Shown: positions 1 to 7,590 of the stretch, in pieces
Numbering within the stretch: the stretch's first letter is position 1
How the letters are laid out: every line of letters begins with the position of its first letter
Assembly (NCBI GenBank): GCA_964344965.1
Contig: CAYFPJ010000005.1
Coordinates: forward strand, 11,392-75,391
DNA from: UM-FILTER-37-12 sp964344965
GTDB lineage: Bacteria > Patescibacteriota > Patescibacteriia > Magasanikbacterales > UBA922
Direction of reading: 5' to 3'
DNA: 64,000 nucleotides
Position numbers and translations under genes: made by a program
Notes under the pieces: generated by a model
Databases searched by the model: none
The model's input: the letters and a program-made list of their open reading frames with translations, nothing else
What the model was told of the DNA's origin: nothing

Positions 1-362
1 TTCATACCACTCATACTTTCGAGATGGTTGTAGAACCATGCGAAGTCTGCAAGATATACGAGCTTTGCTAGTTTTGTTTTTGGGATTTTTCCATCAACCT
101 TATTTCCAGCAGCGCGAAGATAGGCAAGGATCATTTCTTTATACTTCTCGTAATTTGGAACCATGCCAGATTCGAGATCCTCTATTTCAATACCAAACGT
201 GTCCGCTAGCTTGTGTGCTTCGGAGAGTGTAAGTTCACGCCTGCCTTGTTCGACAGCAAGATAGGAAGTACGAGCGATCCCGAGTCGGTCTGCAACCTCT
301 TGTTGTGAAAAGCCTCGCTTTTCACGTAACTCTTTGATGAATTGTGCGTATGCTTGGCTCAT
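1..362 (-). CDS. XRE-family regulator with N-terminal part of a Panacea (DUF4065) domain, truncated by window edge
   Basis: The frame opens at an ATG at 362 and runs leftward off the window, so only about 120 codons are seen. Residues ~8-62 form a Cro/CI-type helix-turn-helix (QQEVADRLGIARTSY). After ~residue 95 the text KLAKLVYLADFAWFY, followed by SMSGM, resembles the start of the Panacea/DUF4065 (SocA-like) domain, which occurs in many antitoxins. A helix-turn-helix fused to Panacea suggests a DNA-binding, self-regulated antitoxin; this role is inferred from the family. A partner toxin would have to lie left of the window. A good promoter sits just upstream. Confidence 0.7.
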   Translation of the reverse strand, partial: MSQAYAQFIKELREKRGFSQQEVADRLGIARTSYLAVEQGRRELTLSEAHKLADTFGIEIEDLESGMVPNYEKYKEMILAYLRAAGNKVDGKIPKTKLAKLVYLADFAWFYNHLESMSGM

Positions 363-387
363 ATGTGTGATTAGTTAAGGGTATTCT

Positions 388-416
388 TATATAGCACAGT
401 ATACCATACTTGTCAA
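388..416 (-). promoter_or_regulatory. sigma70-type promoter of the XRE-Panacea gene
   Basis: Read on the minus strand: TTGACA (411-416), 17-bp spacer, TATATA (388-393). The predicted start near 381 leaves an untranslated leader of about 19 nt before the ATG at 362. Confidence 0.6.
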
Positions 417-644
417 TATTACGACAGTGTATGTACATAATTTTGACAGTACCTATGGACAGGAGGATGAGGAAAAATAACTTTTTCTCTCTTTACTTTT
501 GGCTTATTTTTTGCTAAAATAAAGATAATAAGTTCCTTTAGTAATTCAAGTAAATCATTAAGATTTATCCTTAGCATGAAAAAAATATCGTTACTTCTTA
601 CGGGAATGGTGGTCTCAGAAATTCTAATGATTTCAATATTTTTG

Positions 645-673
645 TTGACAAATCCTTCAGTAAAAGGTATACT
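645..673 (+). promoter_or_regulatory. near-consensus sigma70 promoter driving a small repeat-containing unit
   Basis: TTGACA (645-650), exact 17-bp spacer, TATACT (668-673). The predicted transcription start near 680 falls at the inner end of the left arm of the inverted repeat, so the transcript would begin at the three tandem repeats and end at the terminator at 796-822. No convincing coding frame follows. Confidence 0.6.
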
Positions 674-766
674 TGCGTTGCTTTCAACAAAAAGACAACG
701 TGTCAACAAAAAGACAACGTGTCAACAAAAAGACAACGTGTCAACGCAAGTATACCTTTTACTGAA
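656..766. repeat. perfect 25-bp inverted repeat enclosing three 19-bp tandem repeats
   Basis: The arms at 656-680 and 742-766 are perfect reverse complements. Between them lie three exact head-to-tail copies of a 19-bp unit starting CAACAAAAAGACAACGTGT (685-703, 704-722, 723-741). Each unit contains the small palindrome GACA-ACG-TGTC. There are no spacers between the units, so this is not a CRISPR array. The -10 box of the promoter at 645-673 lies in the left arm. Confidence 0.9.
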
Positions 767-822
767 TATTAAAATACCATAATTGTACCTCGTTACAGCA
801 TAACAAAAAAATGCTGTTTTTT
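680..822 (+). ncRNA. candidate small RNA carrying three identical 19-nt repeats
   Basis: This is inferred from a strong promoter immediately upstream, three perfect tandem repeats each able to form a tiny GACA/TGTC hairpin, the right arm of the inverted repeat, and an intrinsic terminator. The expected length is about 143 nt. A 68-codon frame (576-782) runs through the region but starts upstream of the predicted transcription start and has no family resemblance. No known RNA family was recognised. Confidence 0.4.
796..822 (+). terminator. intrinsic terminator of the small repeat-containing unit
   Basis: CAGCAT (796-801) pairs with ATGCTG (811-816), followed by six T. The rest of the gap to gatB (823-1039) holds two further small hairpins (CCCGCC/GGCGGG at 851-871 and GGGC/GCCC near 940-955) and no gene that I can support. 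Confidence 0.65.
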
Positions 823-1039
823 ATTTGATTATTCTCCTATAAAAAACAATCCCGCCCGAGAATACGGCGGGAAACCATATTTCCCCTCAACAACACAGGA
901 AAAAGAAATTTGAAATTTGAAGATTTTTAAACCAAATGGGCGGTTAGCCCATAAAAGAAAAGGGATATTTCAGCTAATAAAGATTATCCATACTATTTCT
1001 TGCGTTTTATTCCAGATTGGTATGTTATGCGTAATATTT

Positions 1040-2581
1040 TTATTTTAACCTCTCCCTCAAAATCCTCTCCACCACTTCCGGATCAGCACTGCCTTCACTT
1101 GCTTTCATCACCATCCCAATCAAGAATTTGATAATTGGATCTTTACCAGCTTTGAACTGCTCCACTTGTTTGGGGTAGCTTTTGATAGCTTCTTCCACCA
1201 GTTCACCTACTTTCCCCTCATCAGATACCTGTCCCCAACCTTTTTCTTCCATGATGTGCGTTGGGTCTTTATCTTTCTTACTGCCAGCCATGATGAGGAG
1301 AATTTTTTGGGCATTAGTGGAGTTGACTCTTTTGGTGTAGATAAGAGCAATCAGCTCGGCAAAATTTTCGGCAGTGAAGGCGACATCTGTAATATTTTTA
1401 TTTTTTTCTTTCAAGACACCCATTAGCTTGCTAGTGATCCACCCTCCGGCTAGTCTAATAATTTTTTGCGGGACGTTTTCTGCTTTGTTTTTGGTCTCTG
1501 GGAGGGAATCAAGCCATTCAGTGAGCTCGCTAATCACTTGTTCGGCAAAATTAGCCCAGTTTTTGTCTTGACTAAGGAGTTTGGCATCACTATATGAGAA
1601 TCCATATTCAGCATGAAATCTTTTCCTCTTAGCTTGTGGTAATTCTCCGAGAGAAATATTACCAGCAATTTTAAGTGGATGGAAAGGGGGAATATCTGGC
1701 TCGGGGAAATAGCGATAATCATCGGAGTTTTCTTTTTTCCTTTGCATCACTGTCTCGCCCTTGTCTTCGTTCCACCCCCTGGTCTGCTGGACCCAGGTCT
1801 CACCTTTCTCTATCATTTCAGTCTGTCTTTTGATTTCATATTCTATGCCACGCTCTACTGCTTTAAAAGAATTTAAGTTTTTCAACTCCACTTTGTTATT
1901 CAACTTGTAATCACCAAGTGGCTTGACGACACCGTCAACAATTTCAAACTTGCCAGCTTCCTGAAGAGAGATATTGGCTTCACAGCGCATATGTCCCTTC
2001 TCCATATCGGCATCACTGACATCAAGATAGCGCATAATGGTGCGGAGTTCCTGGCAATAAGTCTTGGCTTCGAGAGAAGTCTTGAAATCTGGGTCTGTGA
2101 CAATCTCGACCAGAGGGGTGCCAGCACGGTTGAAATCAACCAATGTGCTACCGTCATTGGCGTGAGTAAGCTTGCAAGTGTCTTCTTCGAGGTGGACTCT
2201 GGTGATTCCAATTTTGGCTTCACCTCTTATATTTTCTTCGGTTGTGAATTCAAGAGTGATCTCCCCATGCTCAGCAATGGGTTCGTCGTACTGTGATATT
2301 TGATAGGCCTTTGGTAGATCAGGATAAAAGTAGTGCTTGCGATCAAATTTGGAAAGTTCACGAATCTGACATCCGAGAGCTTTGCCAATTTTTACTGTCC
2401 ATTCGACAGCTTTTTTGTTTGGTATTGGAAGAGTGCCTGGCTGGGCTGTGCAGGTTGGGCAGATGTTGATATTTGGCTGCGGTTCATCAGGGTCATTTTT
2501 ACAACTACAAAACATTTTGGAGTTGCTCTTCAGTTCGACATGTACTTCCATGCCAATGATTGGGACTAGATTTTTTGCCAT
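1040..2581 (-). CDS. gatB: Aspartyl/glutamyl-tRNA amidotransferase subunit B
   Basis: GatB carries the kinase/transamidase core of GatCAB, which converts misacylated Asp-tRNA(Asn) or Glu-tRNA(Gln) to the amide. The 513-residue length is slightly above the usual ~480. Family signatures run in order: GMEVHVEL near the start, the zinc/PGTLPIPN block around residues 40-55, YFYPDLPKAYQISQ, HLEEDTCKLTH, VDFNRAGTPLVEIVTDPD and DYRYFPEPD. The C-terminal ~150 residues match the YqeY-like tRNA-binding tail, ending EVVERILRERLK. Neither gatA nor gatC is in the window. The start ATG at 2581 lies 12 bp after a possible tiny upstream gene. Confidence 0.95.
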   Translation of the reverse strand: MAKNLVPIIGMEVHVELKSNSKMFCSCKNDPDEPQPNINICPTCTAQPGTLPIPNKKAVEWTVKIGKALGCQIRELSKFDRKHYFYPDLPKAYQISQYDEPIAEHGEITLEFTTEENIRGEAKIGITRVHLEEDTCKLTHANDGSTLVDFNRAGTPLVEIVTDPDFKTSLEAKTYCQELRTIMRYLDVSDADMEKGHMRCEANISLQEAGKFEIVDGVVKPLGDYKLNNKVELKNLNSFKAVERGIEYEIKRQTEMIEKGETWVQQTRGWNEDKGETVMQRKKENSDDYRYFPEPDIPPFHPLKIAGNISLGELPQAKRKRFHAEYGFSYSDAKLLSQDKNWANFAEQVISELTEWLDSLPETKNKAENVPQKIIRLAGGWITSKLMGVLKEKNKNITDVAFTAENFAELIALIYTKRVNSTNAQKILLIMAGSKKDKDPTHIMEEKGWGQVSDEGKVGELVEEAIKSYPKQVEQFKAGKDPIIKFLIGMVMKASEGSADPEVVERILRERLK

Positions 2582-2593
2582 ATTTTTATTAAT

Positions 2594-2698
2594 TTATTCT
2601 TGTCTTAACAGTGCATCCAACTCTTTTTTTTCTAATGTTCTTTCACGTGTTTCTGGCCTTCTGCGTCTCGGTTTTCTTTTCCTGTTTTTTCTAAACAT
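2594..2698 (-). CDS. possible 34-residue basic protein upstream of gatB
   Basis: A short frame, MFRKNRKRKPRRRRPETRER followed by 14 more residues, ends 12 bp before gatB. It has an Arg/Lys-rich half and an amphipathic acidic/Leu tail. A longer start (2803) would put coding sequence through the perfect terminator hairpin at 2748-2787, so the ATG at 2698 is preferred; a TGTTACAAT-type extended -10 (TACAAT on the minus strand at 2728-2733) lies just upstream. The family is not recognised, and it could equally be a gatB leader. Confidence 0.35.
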   Translation of the reverse strand: MFRKNRKRKPRRRRPETRERTLEKKELDALLRQE

Positions 2699-2747
2699 AT
2701 CTAAATGTTTGATGTAATAATATTTTGATTGTAACACCGTTTTGCCT

Positions 2748-2787
2748 AATTGAAAAGACCTCCTTAGTAGAGGTCTTTTCAATTTTT
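2748..2787 (-). terminator. bidirectional intrinsic terminator, 15-bp perfect stem
   Basis: The arm at 2748-2762 is the exact reverse complement of 2770-2784, with a 7-nt loop and A/T tracts on both sides. It most probably ends the leftward transcript of the membrane-protein gene at 2952-3767 and separates it from gatB. Confidence 0.8.
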
Positions 2788-2951
2788 GTGACATCGATTC
2801 CACCCAAGGCGGACAAGTACACTGATTAAAATAGATTACACAGATACTAGAATAAAATATCTATAGTGAAATAAACACTTTGTGGATCTGCCACAGTTCC
2901 ATTTCTTTTGACCCTGACGCTCTCTAGCTCTCTGGCCCAGGGAGGGGCTCA

Positions 2952-3767
2952 CTACTTAGTATTTTCAGGAGAAGTGTTGTTTGTAGGCAAAGAAGGTTGA
3001 GGTTCTTGAAGGACTGGGTTATTTTTCAATTCTATATAAAGAATAGTTGAAGCATTGGTAGTGAGTGGGGCCAGAAGGAGTCCAAGTGCTGTAAAGATAA
3101 GTGAGGATATAATAACAAATGTGACAAACAGTAGAGAGTCTGGATCAGTATGTTCTAAAATTGATTCTATTGGATACCCAACTATCCTATCAACAGCTAT
3201 GATCAATATTCCAAATACTATGCCAGGCACAATAAGGCGAACAAATACTTCCCACCATCTACCTACTACTAAATTTTTACTGACTTTTAGAGATTCCATT
3301 GTTTTGTATTTGTCAATTGCAATAGCGTAGATGACAAAGGCAAACCATAGTGTAAAAATGATACCAGGAATAATGAATAGTATGAAACCGCCAAGCACTG
3401 CCAGACCGGCAACAATAAAAGCTCCTATTGCTGGTAAGATGGCTGCTTTGGACATATTTAAGTCTACTTGCATACCTTCCTGTGGTTTATTCTCATACAG
3501 ATTTGCAATAGCTCTTATGAAAGCCAGGGAAATCCAAAAGTTTATAACAGTGAGACCGATGGCAATAATCGCGTAAATTAAGAAAGATACTCCAAGCGGA
3601 CCAAATACGTGGAGGTCTGATGATATGAATACAGGCACCATGATAGGAGCGATTGCCAACAGTGAAGATGGTATGAATGCCAGGCCGATATATTTTAGGA
3701 ATAATTTGAGGTTGTCACGATACAATTCGACACTTTTTTTGATAATATCTGTTATTGATATGAGCAT
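2952..3767 (-). CDS. polytopic membrane protein (YciC/DUF975-like architecture)
   Basis: A 271-residue protein with a soluble amphipathic start (ITDIIKKSVELYRDNLKLFLKY) and about six hydrophobic spans, roughly residues 20-50, 55-86, 110-152 (two spans), 172-198 and 211-240. It ends in a polar Pro/Asn-rich tail. The opening helix followed by evenly spaced spans resembles the UPF0259/DUF975/glycerophosphodiester-phosphodiesterase membrane-domain superfamily, which has no settled biochemical role. It has its own extended -10 promoter and its own terminator, so it is probably transcribed alone. Confidence 0.6.
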   Translation of the reverse strand: MLISITDIIKKSVELYRDNLKLFLKYIGLAFIPSSLLAIAPIMVPVFISSDLHVFGPLGVSFLIYAIIAIGLTVINFWISLAFIRAIANLYENKPQEGMQVDLNMSKAAILPAIGAFIVAGLAVLGGFILFIIPGIIFTLWFAFVIYAIAIDKYKTMESLKVSKNLVVGRWWEVFVRLIVPGIVFGILIIAVDRIVGYPIESILEHTDPDSLLFVTFVIISSLIFTALGLLLAPLTTNASTILYIELKNNPVLQEPQPSLPTNNTSPENTK

Positions 3768-3833
3768 ATAGGTTGAAAGATTAATCCGTCCAAGGCGGGT
3801 TTGCTTTGGGCGGAGTGTTTAGGTATTTTTTAT

Positions 3834-3842
3834 ATTATACCA
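3834..3842 (-). promoter_or_regulatory. extended -10 promoter of the membrane-protein gene
   Basis: The minus strand reads TGGTATAAT, a full extended -10 element. The predicted start near 3827 gives a ~60-nt leader. No good -35 hexamer is seen. Confidence 0.45.
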
Positions 3843-3865
3843 TTTTTATATAAGAGAGAGAATAA

Positions 3866-4579
3866 TTACAAGTGCTTTGATACTTCTTGCCATATTTTCG
3901 TGTGAATTTCTTCTGCTGCCATCATTTTGTCATCTTTGACACATTCTATGAGGGAAAATTCGGGATAGGAGTTTGCTATGTCTAGATATGCCTGTTCTGC
4001 GTCGTGGAGATGATTCAAATCATCCTCATGGATATCTCTTTTCTTACCATCTTTTATATATTCACGACTCTCTTTTTTGTCTACAAGCTGTTGAGAAATT
4101 TTTGGAGTGACATGGAGGATGATATTGACATCTGGTTTTGGGATACCCATTATATTGTATTCTAGATTGTAGTTCCATTGAAAATATTTTTTTCTTTCTG
4201 TCTCATCTTTTATCTTACCTCCCTGATGACCCATATTTGATGCTACGTATCTGTTGGCTATGACTATATTTCCTTCTGCGAGCCAGTCACTTATTTCAGA
4301 AGATGCTGCAAAGCGGTCCACAGCGTAGAAGATAGAAGCACGGTAAGGTCCAACCTCACTAGCACTACCAAATTTACCATTAAGATAGTCTTCTACCAGT
4401 GCTGCACTAGGTTTTCCGTATTGAGGGAAGTCGATCCTTTTTACTCGGTTATTATTTTCTTCTAATTTGTGTACCAAAAGATCGGTCTGAGTAGTCTTGC
4501 CAGATCCGTCCGTCCCTTCGAGCATTATGAACAATCCAGTTCGGAGTTCGGAGTTCGGAGTTCGGAGTTTCTTATTCAT
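3866..4579 (-). CDS. tmk: thymidylate kinase
   Basis: It phosphorylates dTMP to dTDP. The P-loop GTDGSGKTTQ lies at ~residues 22-31, the DR-containing substrate segment is FYAVDRFAAS, and ANRYVASNMGHQGGK matches the family's NRY block; the lid region is Arg/Lys-rich. The coordinates given use the first ATG, but the first ~15 residues are encoded by the 7-bp tandem repeat at 4538-4567, and homologues begin near LFIMLEGTDG. A TTG at 4534 or the ATG at 4525 is therefore a likely real start. It is the last gene of the deoxynucleotide cluster, separated from folA by a four-helix-bundle gene. Confidence 0.9.
   Translation of the reverse strand: MNKKLRTPNSELRTGLFIMLEGTDGSGKTTQTDLLVHKLEENNNRVKRIDFPQYGKPSAALVEDYLNGKFGSASEVGPYRASIFYAVDRFAASSEISDWLAEGNIVIANRYVASNMGHQGGKIKDETERKKYFQWNYNLEYNIMGIPKPDVNIILHVTPKISQQLVDKKESREYIKDGKKRDIHEDDLNHLHDAEQAYLDIANSYPEFSLIECVKDDKMMAAEEIHTKIWQEVSKHL
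4538..4567. repeat. tandem AGTTCGG repeat, left partner of an inverted pair around the four-helix-bundle gene
   Basis: Four exact AGTTCGG units plus AG. A degenerate inverted counterpart lies at 4944-4973, on the other side of the gene at 4584-4937. The repeat reads into the 5' end of tmk. Confidence 0.85.
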
Positions 4580-4583
4580 ATAT

Positions 4584-4937
4584 TTATTTTTGAAGATGAC
4601 CTCTGTAATTATAAAGTAATTTTAATGTTTCCAAAAGAAGTTTTTCCGTTTTTACCCACTCTCTTTCAGGAATAAATTTAAGTTTTTTTGAGATAATGAT
4701 CTGAGTTTCCAATTCACTGGCAGACCCATATGCTATATTTACAAAATGGGCATTTTCTTTTCTACCTCTCCTTGCATACCCCTCAGTGATGTTTGAAGGT
4801 ATAGAAACACAGCATCTCCTCATTTGACTTATTAAGCCAAATCTTTCGTCTACAGGAAATAATTTTGTGATACGATATATTTCAATAGTCAAATCTATTG
4901 ATTTTTTCCATACATTTAGATCTTTATATGTTTGCAT
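4584..4937 (-). CDS. four-helix-bundle protein (23S rRNA intervening-sequence protein family)
   Basis: A 117-residue, all-helical protein. Its start TYKDLNVWKKSIDLTIEIYR and the central RCCVSIPSNITEGYARRG are family signatures (compare VW..s..L...iY and iPsNIaEG). The family was first seen inside 23S rRNA intervening sequences and is related to the Avd accessory protein of diversity-generating retroelements; its function is unknown. It sits between folA and tmk and is flanked by inverted arrays of short tandem words, which suggests that gene and flanks were acquired together. A second member is at 20681-21040. Confidence 0.9.
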   Translation of the reverse strand: MQTYKDLNVWKKSIDLTIEIYRITKLFPVDERFGLISQMRRCCVSIPSNITEGYARRGRKENAHFVNIAYGSASELETQIIISKKLKFIPEREWVKTEKLLLETLKLLYNYRGHLQK

Positions 4938-4943
4938 AGTATC

Positions 4944-4973
4944 CTCCGAACTATGAACTAAGAACTCTGAACT
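4944..4973. repeat. degenerate GAACT tandem array, right partner of the inverted pair
   Basis: Its reverse complement reads as four AGTTC-headed units matching the array at 4538-4567. It separates folA from the four-helix-bundle gene. Confidence 0.75.
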
Positions 4974-5440
4974 TTAACGTATCTTACAAATGAGAATCCT
5001 TCATGGTCTTCGCGCCAGACTTCTTTCCAAATATTCATATCAATAGTCGGGAAAAAGGCATCGCAAGCTTCGACAGTTTGGTCGACATGGGTAATCTCTA
5101 AAACATCAGCAGTGAGAATCATCTCTTCAAAAATACGCTGACCTCCAAAACCAATAATTTCTTCACCATCGTGGGCTGCCACTGCTTCTGGGACAGAGTT
5201 ATATCTCTCTACGCCTTCTGGAAGAACATATTCTTTATTTCTAGTGATGACAACATTGGTCCTCTTCGGCAGAGGACGATGTTTTTCTGGAATTGACTCC
5301 CAAGTTTTTCGGCCCATGATCAAAACTTTTCCAAGAGTGAGTTTTCTCATGTGTTTGAAATCTTCTGGGATATCCCAAGGCAGATCATTGTCTTTGCCAA
5401 TACAATTGTTTTTTGAGATGGCGGCTACTAGGGTGATCAT
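4958..5440 (-). CDS. folA: dihydrofolate reductase
   Basis: NADPH-dependent reduction of dihydrofolate, regenerating the cofactor spent by ThyA. At 160 residues it has the usual length. Signatures: LVAAISKNNCIGKDNDLPWDIPED (start of the fold, catalytic Asp in IPED), KVLIMGRKTWESIP, RTNVVITRN and GGQRIFEE. It lies downstream of thyA in the same leftward cluster, with one hypothetical gene between. Its last codons overlap the word repeat at 4944-4973. The start ATG at 5440 is preceded by another GTTCATA tandem array. Confidence 0.95.
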   Translation of the reverse strand: MITLVAAISKNNCIGKDNDLPWDIPEDFKHMRKLTLGKVLIMGRKTWESIPEKHRPLPKRTNVVITRNKEYVLPEGVERYNSVPEAVAAHDGEEIIGFGGQRIFEEMILTADVLEITHVDQTVEACDAFFPTIDMNIWKEVWREDHEGFSFVRYVKVQSS

Positions 5441-5442
5441 AA

Positions 5443-5477
5443 TAGTTCATAGTTCATAGTTCATAGTTCATGAGGTC
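5443..5477. repeat. AGTTCAT tandem array upstream of folA
   Basis: Four to five near-exact ATAGTTC units followed by an inverted CATGAACT. It belongs to the same word family as 4538-4567 and 4944-4973 and sits in the folA 5' gap. Confidence 0.75.
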
Positions 5478-5500
5478 ATGAACTTAGAGCTATGGACTGG

Positions 5501-6148
5501 TTATCCTGCTTTTTGTTCTGGCACTTCTCCATTTGAAGCTTTTTTTCTTCTGTTGGTCAAAGTTATCACGTTATCGGGTAATGGTTCTGTGTTTTCTAGA
5601 TTTTTCATTTCTTCACGGACTATCTCTCTCACTTGAGACATGTGTAGATCTGCTGAGATTGCAAGTTCTAGCTTCTCTTTTTCTTCTGCTAGCATTTCAA
5701 TTTCATCTTCTTCTTTTTCGAGCTTAGCCATTATTTTTTTGAGTGCGTCTTTTTTGGAATTTATAAAAACTTCTACACATATTTCACTCTCTGTTAATTT
5801 GTTGTTTGTAACGTATCTCTTTGCTAGCTCTGTGATTGTTTGTTTTAAAACAGAGAAATAAGTCTCTTTACTCACAAATTCAAAAGGCTTTTCTGATAAG
5901 TGTGCTGATCCAGCTCGATGATTTTCATTATTGTTGTCTTCTTCTGACGGTAGATGTATTGCCTTTTCATCTGGAGGCATAGGTAGATCAAAAGTTATTA
6001 GATCTCCTTTGTTATCATCGTGTCTGCGCAAATCTTCTGTTCTTTTGGGTCCTGTCTTTACTTCTAGCCTTCTGTTGCCTTTACGGTCTACTGGTTTTAT
6101 TTCTCTGGATGAGTCTGGGTTTGTCATATTTGTATAAATTTTATGCAA
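5501..6148 (-). CDS. hypothetical charged coiled-coil protein
   Basis: A 215-residue protein with no family recognised. Residues 1-95 are polar and probably disordered (many Asp, Asn, Arg, Pro); ~95-130 are a mixed segment (ETYFSVLKQTITELAKRY); ~130-185 are a strongly charged coiled coil (KIMAKLEKEEDEIEMLAEEK). There is no signal peptide or membrane span. It begins 5 bp after thyA, so it is very likely cotranscribed with thyA and folA, but nothing in the sequence links it to nucleotide metabolism. A second ATG at 6127 is an alternative start. Confidence 0.6.
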   Translation of the reverse strand: MHKIYTNMTNPDSSREIKPVDRKGNRRLEVKTGPKRTEDLRRHDDNKGDLITFDLPMPPDEKAIHLPSEEDNNNENHRAGSAHLSEKPFEFVSKETYFSVLKQTITELAKRYVTNNKLTESEICVEVFINSKKDALKKIMAKLEKEEDEIEMLAEEKEKLELAISADLHMSQVREIVREEMKNLENTEPLPDNVITLTNRRKKASNGEVPEQKAG

Positions 6149-6153
6149 AGAGA

Positions 6154-7026
6154 CTAAACAGCAATCGGAAATTTGATTCGATCATAGCTTTCATATCCAA
6201 CTTTCTTGGTATCTCCAGCTGTCCAGTCAAAGATAGAAGTGAAGTTTTCTGTTTCTATTTTACAAAGTGGATATTTGCCGGGGTCTCGAGTTAGTTGCTC
6301 TTTTGCCCCTTCCAGATGATTGGAATAAATATGTGTGTCACCAAGGAATCCAACCAACCTTCCTTCTTCTAGTCCTGACTCTTTTGCCAGCAAGTGAAGT
6401 AGGAGAGCATAACTGGCGATATTGAAAGGTAGTCCAAGCATGACATCGATTGATCTTTGATTCCACATTAGGTTAAGTTTACCACCAGTGACTGTCACTT
6501 GAAAACAATAGTGGCAAGGGGGCAGGGCCATAGTATCTAGCTGTTGAGGGTTCCAAGCATTGACGATCATTCGTCTACTGTTGGGGTCTTTTTTCAATAG
6601 ATCTACTAGATTTTGGAGTTGGTCTACACCCTGTCCGCTGTAGTCTGTATCCCAGTTGTGGTATGGTGCATTGTAATGGCGCCATTGGAATCCATAGACT
6701 GCTCCCAGGTCTCGTTCTGCAGCCATTTTTTGTTTGGTTGCTTCATCATGAGCATAGGGAACCTTTTTTGGATTGCACCATTCGTCCCAGATACGACATT
6801 TGCGCTCTTTGAGCCATTCTTTGTCTGTGATTCCTTTGATAAAGAATTCTAGTTCTGTGGCAATTACTTTGAAGGGCATTTTTTTGGTCGTGAGGAGTGG
6901 GAAACCATCACTCATGTCGTGCTCAAACATCACTCCGGCGACAGAAAGAGTGCCGGTGCCGGTGCGATCGGTTTTCTCTTTACCGTTGTTTAGAATGTTT
7001 TGGACAATATCTAGGTAACTTTTCAT
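6154..7026 (-). CDS. thyA: thymidylate synthase
   Basis: Folate-dependent methylation of dUMP to dTMP. At 290 residues it has the classic ThyA length. The nucleophile lies in ALPPCHYCFQ, preceded by DPNSRRMIVNAWNP and followed by QRSIDVMLGLPFNIASYA, GDTHIYSNH and the C-terminal KFPIAV. The first half shows DRTGTGTLS and the FPLLTTKK block. It lies in a leftward cluster with dCMP deaminase, dUTPase, folA and tmk, which together make dTDP from dCMP or dUTP. Confidence 0.97.
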   Translation of the reverse strand: MKSYLDIVQNILNNGKEKTDRTGTGTLSVAGVMFEHDMSDGFPLLTTKKMPFKVIATELEFFIKGITDKEWLKERKCRIWDEWCNPKKVPYAHDEATKQKMAAERDLGAVYGFQWRHYNAPYHNWDTDYSGQGVDQLQNLVDLLKKDPNSRRMIVNAWNPQQLDTMALPPCHYCFQVTVTGGKLNLMWNQRSIDVMLGLPFNIASYALLLHLLAKESGLEEGRLVGFLGDTHIYSNHLEGAKEQLTRDPGKYPLCKIETENFTSIFDWTAGDTKKVGYESYDRIKFPIAV

Positions 7027-7040
7027 AAATTTCTTTACTA

Positions 7041-7113
7041 ACTATAGATATAAGATTTAAGGGATAAGACTTAAGGATTTGATAATCTTATATCTTAAGT
7101 CTTATTTCTTATG
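7041..7113. repeat. imperfect inverted repeat between dut and thyA
   Basis: ATAAGACTTAAGGATT pairs with AATCTTATATCTTAAGTCTTAT across a 4-nt loop. The arms themselves contain tandem TAAGACTTAA-like words. It could fold in the dut-thyA transcript. Confidence 0.7.
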
Positions 7114-7121
7114 TCTAAATA

Positions 7122-7544
7122 TCAAAATTTTCCCGTACTGCCAAATCTACCATCTCCGCGAGCACTATCTGATAGTTCGTCAACTTCTGTTAGTTTTGGG
7201 ATTTGGACTGGTAATATCAATATCTGAGCAATTTTTTGTCCCTTTTTTACTTCGAACGGTTTTTTCCCATGATTGAAAAGGTGAATCATATATGTGCCAC
7301 GATACCCAGCATCAAAAACTCCACCCATAGTGTGTACACCTTGTTTTGCAACACTGCCCTTATCCATAACAATCGCCCCATACCCTTCTGCAAATTCCAT
7401 AGCAATACCAATGTCGAAGAGATGGCTAGAGTTGGGCTCAAGTACGTAGTCTTCGCGAGAATAAAGATCCATCCCCACATCACCTGGGTGTGCGTATGAT
7501 GGAATGATCGCGTCTGGTTGGAGTTTTTTTATTTTTATTTCCAT
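7122..7544 (-). CDS. dut: dUTP diphosphatase (dUTPase)
   Basis: Hydrolyses dUTP to dUMP, feeding ThyA and keeping uracil out of DNA. It is a 140-residue trimeric-type dUTPase with all five motifs: GDVGMDLYS (1), DKGSVAKQGV (2, where most homologues have R-S-G-L/V-A), GGVFDAGYRG with the catalytic Asp (3), KKGQKIAQILI (4) and RGDGRFGSTG (5). The departure in motif 2 (KGSV in place of RSGL) is notable but keeps the Ser-Val spacing. It sits between the P-loop kinase and thyA. Confidence 0.95.
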   Translation of the reverse strand: MEIKIKKLQPDAIIPSYAHPGDVGMDLYSREDYVLEPNSSHLFDIGIAMEFAEGYGAIVMDKGSVAKQGVHTMGGVFDAGYRGTYMIHLFNHGKKPFEVKKGQKIAQILILPVQIPKLTEVDELSDSARGDGRFGSTGKF

Positions 7545-7590
7545 AATTTTAGTAGTTTTTTAGCCAATAGTTCATAGCCAATAGGCTTTT

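Noticed and set aside
685..741. Tandem repeats resembling a tiny CRISPR array
   Set aside because: The units are contiguous with no spacers, only 19 bp long, and there are no cas genes in the window.
576..782. 68-codon frame across the repeat unit (MKKISLLLTGMVVSEIL...)
   Set aside because: It starts upstream of the strong internal promoter, its C-terminal half is repeat translation, and no family resemblance is seen.
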